This document shows positions 27,238 through 34,743 of a DNA stretch of 64,000 nucleotides, piece by piece. The stretch is from an uncultured Veillonella sp. (GTDB lineage Bacteria > Bacillota > Negativicutes > Veillonellales > Veillonellaceae). The position numbers and the translations under genes were made by a program. The stretch is from contig UQVF01000001.1 in NCBI GenBank assembly GCA_900544365.1, positions 62,001-126,000 on the forward strand. Direction: 5' to 3'. Within the stretch, counting starts at the first letter, position 1. The number at the start of each line of letters is the position of its first letter. The notes beneath the pieces are model-generated. The model was not told the DNA's origin, made no database searches, and was given only the letters and a program-made list of their open reading frames with translations.

Positions 27238-28576
27238 ATTATTTGGTACAGATGGGGTACGAGGCTTAGTTAACGAATTTTTAACGCCAGAATTGGCCTA
27301 TCATTTAGGCCGCGCAGCGGCATCTTATTTTGGACAATCAGTAGACCGCCCGACCTTCTTAATTGGTCGTGATACACGCATTTCGGGGGGCATGTTAGAA
27401 AATGCATTAGCCTCTGGTATTTGCGCAGTAGGTGGTGATGTGATTATTTTAGGGGAAGCACCGACACCGGCCATTGCCTACTTAGTACGTCAAAAAGGCT
27501 GTACAGCCGGGGTTGTAATTTCTGCATCTCATAATCCATATCCAGATAATGGTATTAAGTTTTTTGACGGTAATGGTTTTAAATTACCAGATGCCGTAGA
27601 AGATGAAGTTGAAAAATTATGTACAGCTAGTGCTGATGACGATTTGCCACGTCCTACAAAAGGTGATATTGGTCAAATTTTTTATCATCAGGACTGGGTG
27701 GAAGAATACGTGAACTTCGTAGTATCCACTAGCGATGCACTAACTGGATTGAAAGTTGTCTATGACGGAGCTCATGGGGCAGCTTCCTATGTGGGACCTA
27801 AAATTCTTCGCCAATTAGGGGCAGAGGTAGTAGCCATTAATGTAGAGCCAACTGGCACGAATATCAATGACAATGCAGGGTCTACTCATTTAGAGGGCTT
27901 ACAGGAGGCAGTGCTTCGTGAAGGTGCTCAGGTGGGGATTGCCAATGATGGTGATGCAGATCGTTGTCTAATGGTAGATGAAAAAGGTCAAGTCTTAGAC
28001 GGTGACCAAATCATGTTGCTTTGTGGTTTACATCTGAAAGAACAAGGTAAACTAAAAGACAATATGATTGTAGGTACAGTGATGAGCAATATCGGCTTTC
28101 ATAAGGCTGCAAAAGAATTAGGTATGCAAACATGTAGTACAGCTGTAGGGGATCGCTATGTATTGGAAAAAATGCTTGCTGACGGCTATTCTATTGGCGG
28201 GGAACAATCTGGACATGTGATCTTCTTAGATTACAACAGTACTGGAGATGGATTATTGACAGCGGTGCAAACCTTGTCAATTATGAAAGAAAAAGGAAAA
28301 TCTTTGTCGGAATTAGCCGGTTTAATGACAAAATACCCACAATTGTTGGTGAATGTACGGGTCTTAACAAAAGCAGGTTGGGAAACAAATAGGGCAATCC
28401 AAGATGCGATTCGTGAAGGAGAAGAAGAATTGGGCGGCAATGGCCGTATTTTGGTGCGTCCATCTGGTACAGAGCCATTGATTCGTGTTATGGCAGAAGG
28501 TCCAAACCAAGACCAATTGGATGAATTATGTAACCGTATTGGCGATGTCATCCGAATCGAACAAGGAGAAGCATAA
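27230..28576 (+). CDS. glmM: Phosphoglucosamine mutase
   Basis: This alpha-D-phosphohexomutase converts glucosamine-6-phosphate to glucosamine-1-phosphate for peptidoglycan precursor synthesis. The phosphoserine loop is ISASHNPYPDNG with S100, the metal loop DGDADRC lies near 243, the sugar loop GGEQSGH near 325 and the phosphate loop RPSGTEPLIRVM near the C-terminus. The 448-residue length is standard. GGAG lies before the start, inside the preceding gene end. In Firmicutes GlmM also contacts CdaA, fitting its place in this operon. Confidence 0.96.
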   Translation: MSRLFGTDGVRGLVNEFLTPELAYHLGRAAASYFGQSVDRPTFLIGRDTRISGGMLENALASGICAVGGDVIILGEAPTPAIAYLVRQKGCTAGVVISASHNPYPDNGIKFFDGNGFKLPDAVEDEVEKLCTASADDDLPRPTKGDIGQIFYHQDWVEEYVNFVVSTSDALTGLKVVYDGAHGAASYVGPKILRQLGAEVVAINVEPTGTNINDNAGSTHLEGLQEAVLREGAQVGIANDGDADRCLMVDEKGQVLDGDQIMLLCGLHLKEQGKLKDNMIVGTVMSNIGFHKAAKELGMQTCSTAVGDRYVLEKMLADGYSIGGEQSGHVIFLDYNSTGDGLLTAVQTLSIMKEKGKSLSELAGLMTKYPQLLVNVRVLTKAGWETNRAIQDAIREGEEELGGNGRILVRPSGTEPLIRVMAEGPNQDQLDELCNRIGDVIRIEQGEA

Positions 28577-28917
28577 TGTTTCGTTTAATCACTGATGAAG
28601 AAACCTATGAACAAGGTACTTGGAATGATGTAGAGACGGTATTACAACAAATTGTGGCAGATGAACGCCTGTTCTTTAGCTTGTTTTGGGACACACCAAA
28701 AGAAAACTGCCACTTTGTCCAAGCCATTATGGATGAAGACCATCCTGATCAATTAAATTTAGAAATTGCTTTATCCAAAGATGGTTATAATTATATGTAT
28801 GTGAAGAAGTATGTAACCATACCATGGTGTATGGATATATTGCAAAGGATGTATACAGAAAATCACTTACCGGATATGAGTGTCTGGGAATTTGTAGGAG
28901 CCTTTCCACAAGAGTAG
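28576..28917 (+). CDS. Uncharacterised small acidic protein after glmM
   Basis: A 113-residue soluble, acidic protein with no signal peptide, membrane segment or motif that I recognise. Its ATG overlaps the glmM stop (TAATG), and GGAG occurs 5-10 bases upstream in the glmM end, so translation by coupling is likely. A pattern of tryptophans and aromatic residues (CMDILQRMY, VWEFVGAFPQE at the C-terminus) suggests a compact fold. It is the last gene before the operon terminator. I cannot assign a function. Confidence 0.7.
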   Translation: MFRLITDEETYEQGTWNDVETVLQQIVADERLFFSLFWDTPKENCHFVQAIMDEDHPDQLNLEIALSKDGYNYMYVKKYVTIPWCMDILQRMYTENHLPDMSVWEFVGAFPQE

Positions 28918-28982
28918 ACAATGACTGTCGCCACGCTATGAATGGGTAGAGTCCTTTGGAACTCTTTTGTCTAGTAAAATAT

Positions 28983-29027
28983 AAAAAAGAGGAAAGTTGA
29001 TGCTTTTAATCAACTTCCCTCTTTTTT
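28983..29027. terminator. Bidirectional terminator after the glmM operon
   Basis: AAAAAAGAGGAAAGTTGAT pairs with ATCAACTTCCCTCTTTTTT around a 7-base loop with one mismatch. A-runs and T-runs on both sides suit termination of both convergent units. Confidence 0.9.
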
Positions 29028-29103
29028 GTTTAGAGCCAGTTTGGTACAAATCCTATTTTATAAGATGATATTTGGTGATGGTCACTTCATATGTAGTTGT
29101 AGA

Positions 29104-30039
29104 TTATTCTGCAATAGGTGCTTGTAATAAGGGATTCCCAGCATCTAAGCCAACAGGGCTAGGGCTTACTAAATATAAACAAAGCACGATGAGGATGGTT
29201 AAACCGATAATTAACCAAGAGAATTTACCAGACTTACTGAATCCGTAGTATCCAAACATGCGGATACCGAAGGCACAACCAACGGCAGCAATTAAGGAAG
29301 CTAAGGAGAATTGGTTTTCTAAGACAAATAGAACCATCGTGCCAGCAAAAGCACCAATCACTGTGACCATTGGTACAATTCGATCAAAAGGAGATGGGAA
29401 ATTTCTCTTTACACCATGAATATACGAAGATATTTCTAAACCAAATAGACCTAAGAGTAATGTCAAGGATGGCCAAATAGCAGTCCAAGATTGACGCATT
29501 GCATAGCGGTTAGCTCCTGCATAGAATGCAAACCAAGTTAACCCCAACATGGCAATACCGACTAATAGGAAATACCAAGTGTCAGGAATATGGCGGTATG
29601 CTAAGACACCGACAATAGTCCAACCAGCTGTTAGTAATGAGGAAATTCCAATTTGTTGTAGTGTAGGACGTTCAGCTTGTGGAATACGCTTATATAAGGC
29701 AGCGCCTAGTTCTAAAATAAAGAAGAAGATAAATAGACCGATAGAAAGATGTGGAGATACTAGGCTTAAGCCAAAAGAGATAATTAGAGGAATGGCTAAC
29801 TTCCAACCTGGAAAAAAAGTTAACTCTTTAAAGTCTAAACGCACATCCTGTGTTTCCAATGTAAATGTATTATACAAAGTAAAAGTCAACATAAAAGATA
29901 CTATTTCTATTGGTGTAGCGCCCCAATACAATAGGGTAGGAACTAGTAAGAAAGAAATGGCAATCCCTGTGAAACGAGAGATAAACGCGGCTACGATACC
30001 TATCGTAAAGTAAGGCAATAGGGCATAGATATATTCCAT
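29104..30039 (-). CDS. TauE/SafE-like multipass membrane protein
   Basis: A 311-residue protein with about nine hydrophobic segments. The N-terminal segment (GIVAAFISRFTGIAISFLLV) followed by a short polar turn and a second helix resembles the first repeat of TauE/SafE transporters, which export sulfite, sulfoacetate or related anions. No soluble domain or transport motif fixes the substrate. AAAAGGAGTT precedes the start on the minus strand. An inverted repeat lies within the presumed promoter. It is monocistronic. Confidence in the membrane-transport nature is high, and in the TauE family moderate. Confidence 0.7.
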   Translation of the reverse strand: MEYIYALLPYFTIGIVAAFISRFTGIAISFLLVPTLLYWGATPIEIVSFMLTFTLYNTFTLETQDVRLDFKELTFFPGWKLAIPLIISFGLSLVSPHLSIGLFIFFFILELGAALYKRIPQAERPTLQQIGISSLLTAGWTIVGVLAYRHIPDTWYFLLVGIAMLGLTWFAFYAGANRYAMRQSWTAIWPSLTLLLGLFGLEISSYIHGVKRNFPSPFDRIVPMVTVIGAFAGTMVLFVLENQFSLASLIAAVGCAFGIRMFGYYGFSKSGKFSWLIIGLTILIVLCLYLVSPSPVGLDAGNPLLQAPIAE

Positions 30040-30063
30040 AATGAACTCCTTTTCAAAAAACGA

Positions 30064-30083
30064 TATACTTACTTTTAAGTATA
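30064..30083. promoter_or_regulatory. Inverted repeat upstream of the TauE-like gene
   Basis: TATACTTA and TAAGTATA flank a 4-base spacer about 25 bases before the minus-strand start, a likely operator or leader hairpin. Confidence 0.45.
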
Positions 30084-30111
30084 CGTTACTTTGGAACTCA
30101 TAGCAAGGATA

Positions 30112-31008
30112 TCAATGGATAGTTTTTTTCGTAAGAGACGCATCTTTTATGATACGTCGAATCGTTTCTGGATGACATCCATACTGAGAGGCAATGTCTG
30201 ATACCGATAGTTGCTCTTTTTGGTGTAGGTCTTGTATAGCATAGGCGTGGTCACGAATACGACGGGCTTTTTGGTAGACTCCGTGACGGATTAAGAGGTT
30301 ACGAATAGTATGGTATTTAGTGTGATGCGCATTAGCAATGGCTTGTAAGGAGGAACCTTGTAAGTATTCAGAAACAACAGATGGCACAGAAATTTGCTCT
30401 TTGTTACCACGCAATGTGATCCCTCGTTCTCGTAAGCGTGAGGCAATGGTCGATGGTTTGACTCCATATAGTTTGCCAATTTGGATGGTAGATAATTGGT
30501 GTTGTGCATACAGTTGGCAAATATCATCAATAGGTAGATCAATGCGTTTGAGGCTGTTTCGTAGAGGAATACCGTGACGTTGTAGGATATGAATAATCGT
30601 TGACGGAGCTACCTGTAGCTCTCGACTAATCATAGCAGCACTAGATCCTTCTGTATAGGTTTCTAGAATATATGTAATAGGTAATGATTTGATTGTAGAA
30701 CTAGGGTGAGGTTCTTTTATATGCCATTCATGTAGGCGGCTGTAGATAGTGCGAGGGGATACTTGAAAGTGTTTTGCAATGGATTTGATAGATGTACCAC
30801 TTTCGTATAATTGGATCAGTTCCTCTTTAGGAATGAGGGGACTTCTGTTGTGAAAAGGAATCTGATATTCTCGTAGCCGTTGGCAGATGGTACTAGGGCT
30901 GCAGTGTAATTGTGCGGCAATGGCATTGGTGGTCATGTGTTCTGTTACATATAGTTGATACAGTAATTCATAGGGAATGGGAATGATGAACTTTTTTTGC
31001 TGGCTCAT
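30112..31008 (-). CDS. Protein of six tandem helix-turn-helix units
   Basis: The 298-residue protein is almost entirely built of six homeodomain/Hin-type HTH units of 40-50 residues, at about 11-52, 60-100, 109-148, 158-198, 208-246 and 256-292. Each shows the same pattern: a first helix (for example KEELIQLYESG), a second helix (IKSIAKHF) and a recognition helix (VSPRTIYSRLHEW). No enzymatic, dimerisation or effector domain is visible. I start it at ATG 31008, after CTAGGAGGT; a longer frame upstream lacks a site. It probably binds a long DNA tract in a beads-on-a-string mode. Regulation, nucleoid or repeat binding are all possible; the target is unknown. It is divergent from the M50-like gene. 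Confidence 0.8.
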   Translation of the reverse strand: MSQQKKFIIPIPYELLYQLYVTEHMTTNAIAAQLHCSPSTICQRLREYQIPFHNRSPLIPKEELIQLYESGTSIKSIAKHFQVSPRTIYSRLHEWHIKEPHPSSTIKSLPITYILETYTEGSSAAMISRELQVAPSTIIHILQRHGIPLRNSLKRIDLPIDDICQLYAQHQLSTIQIGKLYGVKPSTIASRLRERGITLRGNKEQISVPSVVSEYLQGSSLQAIANAHHTKYHTIRNLLIRHGVYQKARRIRDHAYAIQDLHQKEQLSVSDIASQYGCHPETIRRIIKDASLTKKTIH

Positions 31009-31022
31009 AAGATACCTCCTAG

Positions 31023-31042
31023 TGAAAGTTAGACTACTTTCA
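31023..31042. promoter_or_regulatory. Inverted repeat between the six-HTH gene and M50-like gene
   Basis: TGAAAGT and ACTTTCA are separated by 6 bases, directly upstream of the six-HTH gene's ribosome site. It could be an autoregulatory operator; no other evidence. Confidence 0.4.
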
Positions 31043-31182
31043 GTATGCATAGAACACTGTGAGATGTCTACTCACTGTTAGGAGGGTGTATGACTGGTAG
31101 GAAATTTTTTTCCATCTATGGAGGAAGAAGAGGACCATCGTGTATAATAAAAAGAAGAGTTTTGATAATAGAAGGAGATATT

Positions 31183-31800
31183 ATGAAAGATATGATTCAT
31201 TATATTGCGATGCTACCTGCTATAGCTATCGCTATATCCATATTTAACTATGCCCAAGCGAAGATGGCTATCCGCTTGGGGGATACAACCCCTAGACAAT
31301 GGGGAAGGGATACAATCAATCCATTTGCTCATATTGATCTGCTAGGGATTTTGGTGATGCTTATTGCTAGCGTAGGTTGGAGTAAGCCGATACCCTTTTC
31401 GACCTATCATTTTAAAAACCCCCGCATTGCGATGATACAAATTGCCTTAGCTGGACTAGGTGCTAATATTTTAGTGGCGTTTCTAGCCTATGTAGGCATG
31501 TCCATCGCTATGGAAGTCAGCACAGTAAGCACTGGTTTGCAAATGGTCATGTCCTATATTGTGACCTTGTGCATCGGCTTTGGCGTTTTCAATATGCTAC
31601 CAGTACCAGGCTTTATTGGATTTTATGTACTACTACAATATTTGCCATATGAGTGGCAGGAAAAATTATTAGGTGCTCAATTATGGTTTTTTATAGGTAT
31701 CCTAGTGCTGGGACAGTTTGGTTTCTTAGGGGCCATTATTAGACCTGTATTTGCAGTAATTTTAGAAGTATTTGAAAGTATTATTCAATTAATACTATAA
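31183..31800 (+). CDS. Site-2-protease (M50) homologue without catalytic residues
   Basis: A 205-residue membrane protein with about five hydrophobic segments and the M50B layout: RLGDTTPRQWGRDTINPFAHIDLLG after the first helix, a GWSKPIPF segment, ALAGLGANILVA and FNMLPVPGFIG. Active members of this family have HExxH before RLGD and a late aspartate in NLLPxPPLDG. Here the first site reads FNYAQ at 21-25 and the late aspartate position is I145, so all metal ligands are lost. I start it at ATG 31183 after GAAGGAG; an upstream in-frame ATG lacks a site. It is likely a membrane pseudoprotease that binds or regulates other membrane proteins. Confidence 0.8.
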   Translation: MKDMIHYIAMLPAIAIAISIFNYAQAKMAIRLGDTTPRQWGRDTINPFAHIDLLGILVMLIASVGWSKPIPFSTYHFKNPRIAMIQIALAGLGANILVAFLAYVGMSIAMEVSTVSTGLQMVMSYIVTLCIGFGVFNMLPVPGFIGFYVLLQYLPYEWQEKLLGAQLWFFIGILVLGQFGFLGAIIRPVFAVILEVFESIIQLIL

Positions 31801-31916
31801 TTTTTATATATGCGTTTTGTTAATATATAGATAAAATAAAAGGTCAGCTATAGAAAAAAGTCATAATTAAAAATATATATTGCTAGTGATTCTCATAAGA
31901 TGTACAATGTAAGTGT

Positions 31917-31922
31917 TATAAT
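31917..31922 (+). promoter_or_regulatory. -10 element of the DUF4198 gene
   Basis: TATAAT lies 28 bases before the start without a good -35. Just upstream, TGCTAGTGATTCTCATAA resembles a weak Fur-type box, hinting at metal control. Confidence 0.4.
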
Positions 31923-31949
31923 ATTATATTTCATAGGAGGGTATCCAAC

Positions 31950-32666
31950 ATGAAAAAAAGTAAGTTAGCAATTCTTGCATTAGCATTAGTAGGGGCGGTA
32001 TCTGTGGGATCCAATGCATCAGCGCATGGTGTGTGGTTTGCAGAACGCATTGATCAACCAACATTGGTATTAGGAGAAGGCCCTGTAGATAACGCATACG
32101 AACCATCCATGGTAAAAAGCTTTGAAGCATATGATGTAGCATATAATCCATTGGACATGAAAGTGATTCCTCATGAGCATAATGTAACAATTGAAAAAAA
32201 TAAAATGTTAGGAACCACAGCAACTACATTTGACTATGGCTATTTTACAAAAGATAAAGATGGCAAAATGCATAAAGCTATGATGAAGGATGTGCCAAAT
32301 GCGGTGAAATCTACGCATGCTGTGAAATATAATGTAAACTATTGGAATGCAGCAGTAAAACCTGAACGTTTGAACATGCCAATTGAGATTGTTCCTAGCG
32401 TTAACCCATTGACATTACGTAAAGGCGATACTTACGAAATTCAAGTATTCAAAGATGGTATGCCCTATGCAAATGCTCCATTAATCAAAGACGTTATCAA
32501 TGATTTGACTAATGAAAGTCAAGCTGATGCACAAGGTAAAGCAATGGTAACAGTGAGTGCTAATGGCTTAAACGTTGTGGGCGTAGAAGTAGCATTCCCA
32601 ACAGAAACAAAAGGAGAACAAACAAAATACTTCTCTAGCTTATCCTTTACGATTCAACCAGAATAG
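31950..32666 (+). CDS. Exported DUF4198/NikM-like protein
   Basis: A signal peptide (MKKSKLAILALALVGAV, cleavage after a SNASA motif near residue 26) precedes a 210-residue beta-rich domain. The mature protein begins HGVWFAERIDQP, typical of DUF4198 proteins, which accompany nickel, cobalt or iron uptake. The C-terminal part has an immunoglobulin-like pattern with a GDTYEIQVFKDG motif. GGAGGG precedes the start. No transporter genes are adjacent. A metal role is suggested by the family and a weak Fur-like box only. A decayed repeat cassette begins 23 bases downstream. Confidence 0.75.
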   Translation: MKKSKLAILALALVGAVSVGSNASAHGVWFAERIDQPTLVLGEGPVDNAYEPSMVKSFEAYDVAYNPLDMKVIPHEHNVTIEKNKMLGTTATTFDYGYFTKDKDGKMHKAMMKDVPNAVKSTHAVKYNVNYWNAAVKPERLNMPIEIVPSVNPLTLRKGDTYEIQVFKDGMPYANAPLIKDVINDLTNESQADAQGKAMVTVSANGLNVVGVEVAFPTETKGEQTKYFSSLSFTIQPE

Positions 32667-32688
32667 GCTGGATCTTGTATCACTATGC

Positions 32689-32834
32689 AGCCTGTGGCGT
32701 TGCTAGCTGATGTAGATAAAGGGAAGAGCACGACATATTCCGACCCGAACTGATACAGTGGTTAGGTTTGCTCCGGAACATGTCGTGCTCTTCTTACGTT
32801 TGTGTGATTTTGTCAGAAAGAAACGCCACAGGCT
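32689..32834. repeat. Nested hairpin element, copy A
   Basis: Terminal arms AGCCTGTGGCGTT and AACGCCACAGGCT are exact complements. A second stem, AAGAGCACGACAT with ATGTCGTGCTCTT, lies inside. The core is related to the cores of three other copies in this window at 33.84, 34.38 and 42.89 kb. No transposase is encoded. The intergenic stretch 32667-33006 holds this element and the decayed peptide gene only. Confidence 0.8.
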
Positions 32835-32861
32835 ACTACTCGAGACGGCTTTCCTTTGGAG

Positions 32862-32949
32862 GGGCTCATCTCTTCCTGTTATGGGAGGAGGTGATACTAT
32901 GACGAAGTATGAAAACTTATTAGATAATGGCAATGTCTCTTGTACATGA
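32862..32949 (+). pseudogene. Decayed type I toxin-like peptide gene of cassette A
   Basis: The leader (GGCTCATCTCTTCC, then GGGAGGAGGTG) and the first residues MTKYENLL match the intact cassette at 34.1 kb. The frame then leaves the hydrophobic sequence and stops after 16 codons (ATG 32899). The extended -10 promoter and the downstream terminator/antisense region found in the intact cassettes are missing, so this copy is a remnant. Confidence 0.7.
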
Positions 32950-33006
32950 TATGTTTTTCTTGCTTAATTAAATAGCTTGTTTTCCCAAAAATATTTTACA
33001 CTAACA

Positions 33007-33726
33007 CTACGTAGCTTGTGGCGGCTCCTCTTTATCTTTCCAAAATAGTAAGGCTCCCATGGCATTGACTATGTAGAATATGTATTTACCAACGTTGGCG
33101 AAATTGCCTTGGGTGAAAGCTTTCAATAGTTGCACGATATTATAGATCATCCAGAACGGCCATTGTGTGTCTAATTTTAGAGCGTTGAAAAGGTTCGCAA
33201 TGAGTGAGAAGGCAAATACGATGGTGGTTAGGATGGATAAAAAGTTCATATGACCGCCAAAACCTATGTAATTGGCAACGCCTGAAATAGTGAAAGCAAT
33301 GATGGTGATGATGCTAGCAACTAATCGTTTTTGCGAAGCATTCATTGTATTAGGAATGCCTTCGTGGGATGCTTCCCATTTTTTGATAGCAAAGGTATAG
33401 ATAATGAAAGTAACAGGATAGGTAATGATAGCTGCTTTATTTCCTAAAATAAAATCGATGGCGCCGGATAGAACAGTATTCACAATGCCAAGATAATTCC
33501 CCCATTTATTGAGCTGTCCTGTAAATCGTGTAGATAACATAGAAATGCCAACGTTGATAACAGAAATAAGACCAAACGGGACGAGAGCAGTCCAAGGCCC
33601 CCAATCTACAAATTTTTCGAGACGTGAGTTCAGGTAACCAGCAGAAATGGCAATCCCTACGACGAGAACGACACCGAGGACATCAAACCATTTAGAAGTA
33701 GCAAATTGTTTTAAATACTGTTTCAT
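33007..33726 (-). CDS. pnuC: PnuC-like nicotinamide riboside/vitamin transporter
   Basis: A 239-residue protein with about seven hydrophobic segments. The C-terminal region (DTQWPFWMIYNIVQLLKAF then GKYIFYIVNAMGALLFWKD) follows the PnuC pattern for facilitated uptake of nicotinamide riboside or similar vitamins. I start it at ATG 33726, preceded by AAAGGA; a longer frame has no site. It stands alone between repeat copies A and B. NAD precursor uptake next to a SIR2-type NADase defence gene is noteworthy, but a functional link is not shown. Confidence 0.75.
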   Translation of the reverse strand: MKQYLKQFATSKWFDVLGVVLVVGIAISAGYLNSRLEKFVDWGPWTALVPFGLISVINVGISMLSTRFTGQLNKWGNYLGIVNTVLSGAIDFILGNKAAIITYPVTFIIYTFAIKKWEASHEGIPNTMNASQKRLVASIITIIAFTISGVANYIGFGGHMNFLSILTTIVFAFSLIANLFNALKLDTQWPFWMIYNIVQLLKAFTQGNFANVGKYIFYIVNAMGALLFWKDKEEPPQAT

Positions 33727-33838
33727 AAAGGTATCCTTTCTATGAGAATATAAACTTTGATGAATATGCTCATATATAGCAAATATGATTTCTACTATAT
33801 GTTTAATCATAACACAATTAGAAGGAATATCTCAAATA

Positions 33839-33973
33839 ATGGTGGTAACTGAATAGGATAAAGAGAAGCCCATGGCATACTCCTTCTCAAACGGTATTGC
33901 ATAATGTTTGTTCAGGAGTACACCATGGGCATTTTGGGTTTGGGTGATTTAACTAGTAAGGACCGCCACAAAG
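33839..33973. repeat. Nested hairpin element, copy B
   Basis: Outer arms are imperfect (GGTGGTAACTGAATAGGATAAAG with its partner ending CCGCCACAAAGG), and the inner stem GCCCATGG/CCATGGGC is exact. Its core CTTCTCAAACGGTATT...AATGTTTGTTCAGGAG matches copy C closely. Together with the adjoining peptide cassette, copy B2 and the SIR2 promoter it accounts for most of the 33727-34743 gene-poor stretch. Confidence 0.8.
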
Positions 33974-34047
33974 GTTGCTACGCATAACTGCGTTCCTATA
34001 TAGAATTGCAAATTATTACCAAAATATAAACGATTTGCCAAATTTTG

Positions 34048-34056
34048 TGGTATAAT
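34048..34056 (+). promoter_or_regulatory. Extended -10 promoter of the cassette B peptide
   Basis: TGGTATAAT is a TGN-extended -10 element without a clear -35. The same arrangement, TGC plus TATAAT, stands before the peptide gene in cassette C. Confidence 0.65.
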
Positions 34057-34124
34057 AAGAGCATAGAAGGGCCTCTAACGTAAGTTAGGCTCATCTCTTC
34101 CTACTATGGGAGGAGGTGGTTGTT

Positions 34125-34202
34125 ATGACTAAGTACGAAAAAATCTCTTTGATGATTTCTCTTGCTAGTTTAGCAATTCAACTCATTGATCTATTGAAAT
34201 AG
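34125..34202 (+). CDS. Small hydrophobic type I toxin-like peptide, cassette B
   Basis: A 25-codon gene beginning MTKYEKISLM and ending LIDLLK, with a single membrane-length hydrophobic helix and charged ends. This resembles the holin-like (Hol-Tox/TxpA/Fst-type) peptides of Firmicute type I toxin-antitoxin loci. The strong ribosome site GGGAGGAGGTG at 34108-34118 is complementary, with G-U pairs, to CATCTCTTCCT at 34092-34102, forming an 11-bp hairpin that would block translation. A bidirectional terminator and a convergent antisense promoter follow. Toxicity is inferred from size, hydrophobicity and locus design. Confidence 0.75.
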   Translation: MTKYEKISLMISLASLAIQLIDLLK

Positions 34203-34207
34203 ACGAT

Positions 34208-34325
34208 GAAAAAGCCTAACGTTACCAATAAGTGTTCGCAGCACTTATATACGTTAGGCTTATCATTTTTTGACATTTGAGATGAGCCTAACGCTAACTA
34301 TACGTTGATGGCTCTTCTTGTTTAT
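34208..34325 (-). ncRNA. Putative antisense antitoxin RNA, cassette B
   Basis: A TGC-extended -10 element (TACAAT on the minus strand, 34332-34337) would start an RNA near 34325 that ends at the shared terminator, about 118 bases. Its 5' part (AGCCATCAACG...GTTAGGCTCATCTC) is homologous, in the same sense, to the leaders of the peptide mRNAs, including the segment that masks the ribosome site. No open frame with a ribosome site is seen in it. End points are estimates. Confidence 0.6.
34209..34272. terminator. Bidirectional terminator shared by peptide mRNA and antisense RNA, cassette B
   Basis: AAAGCCTAACG and ATAAGTG pair with CACTTAT and CGTTAGGCTT. The + strand continues ATCATTTTTTG and the minus strand runs into TTTTTC. 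Confidence 0.85.
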
Positions 34326-34380
34326 GTCTATATTGTAGCATAGTTCCAGAAAAAATACTACTTATTTCGCTATGACATAT

Positions 34381-34518
34381 CGTAGTGTTCTGATGGTATG
34401 ATATAAGTGAAAGAAAACGAGCAACATATTCCTTCTCAAACTGATTCTACAGTAGGTTTGTTCAGGAACATGTTGCTCGTTTTAGCGTTTGAGTGATATA
34501 GCAAACATGAACGCTACG
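34381..34518. repeat. Nested hairpin element, solitary copy B2
   Basis: Outer arms CGTAGTGTTC and GAACGCTACG pair with one wobble; inner arms ACGAGCAACAT and ATGTTGCTCGT are exact. The core again reads ATTCCTTCTCAAAC...GGTTTGTTCAGGAAC. No peptide cassette follows; the SIR2 gene's promoter begins 50 bases later. Confidence 0.75.
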
Positions 34519-34569
34519 AGGTATCTACTAGTCAGATGTGATTGTATTTTAAAGAGTGAAAATGTATCG

Positions 34570-34578
34570 TGGTATAAT
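34570..34578 (+). promoter_or_regulatory. Extended -10 promoter upstream of SIR2-HerA
   Basis: TGGTATAAT lies 165 bases before the SIR2 start, giving a long AT-rich leader. The same TGG extension is used in cassette B. Confidence 0.5.
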
Positions 34579-34743
34579 AGTATTAAGAATTAGTTGGATG
34601 CAGATAAAAGCTATATAAATAATAATTTTAATGAAGAGTTATAGTAATTGGTATTAAGGCGGTATGGCTCATTTCAATTAATATATATATTGATTTATTG
34701 AGTTTGTATAAAAAATAAGCGTATTGATAGAGGGAGAGAACTC

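Noticed and set aside
32758..32949. A 63-residue protein reading through copy A
   Set aside because: The frame runs through the palindromic arm and has no ribosome site at its start; only the last 16 codons match the toxin-like gene.
33839..34518. CRISPR array or direct-repeat array in the repeat-rich stretch
   Set aside because: The repeats are few, long, irregularly spaced and palindromic, with no uniform spacers and no cas genes nearby.
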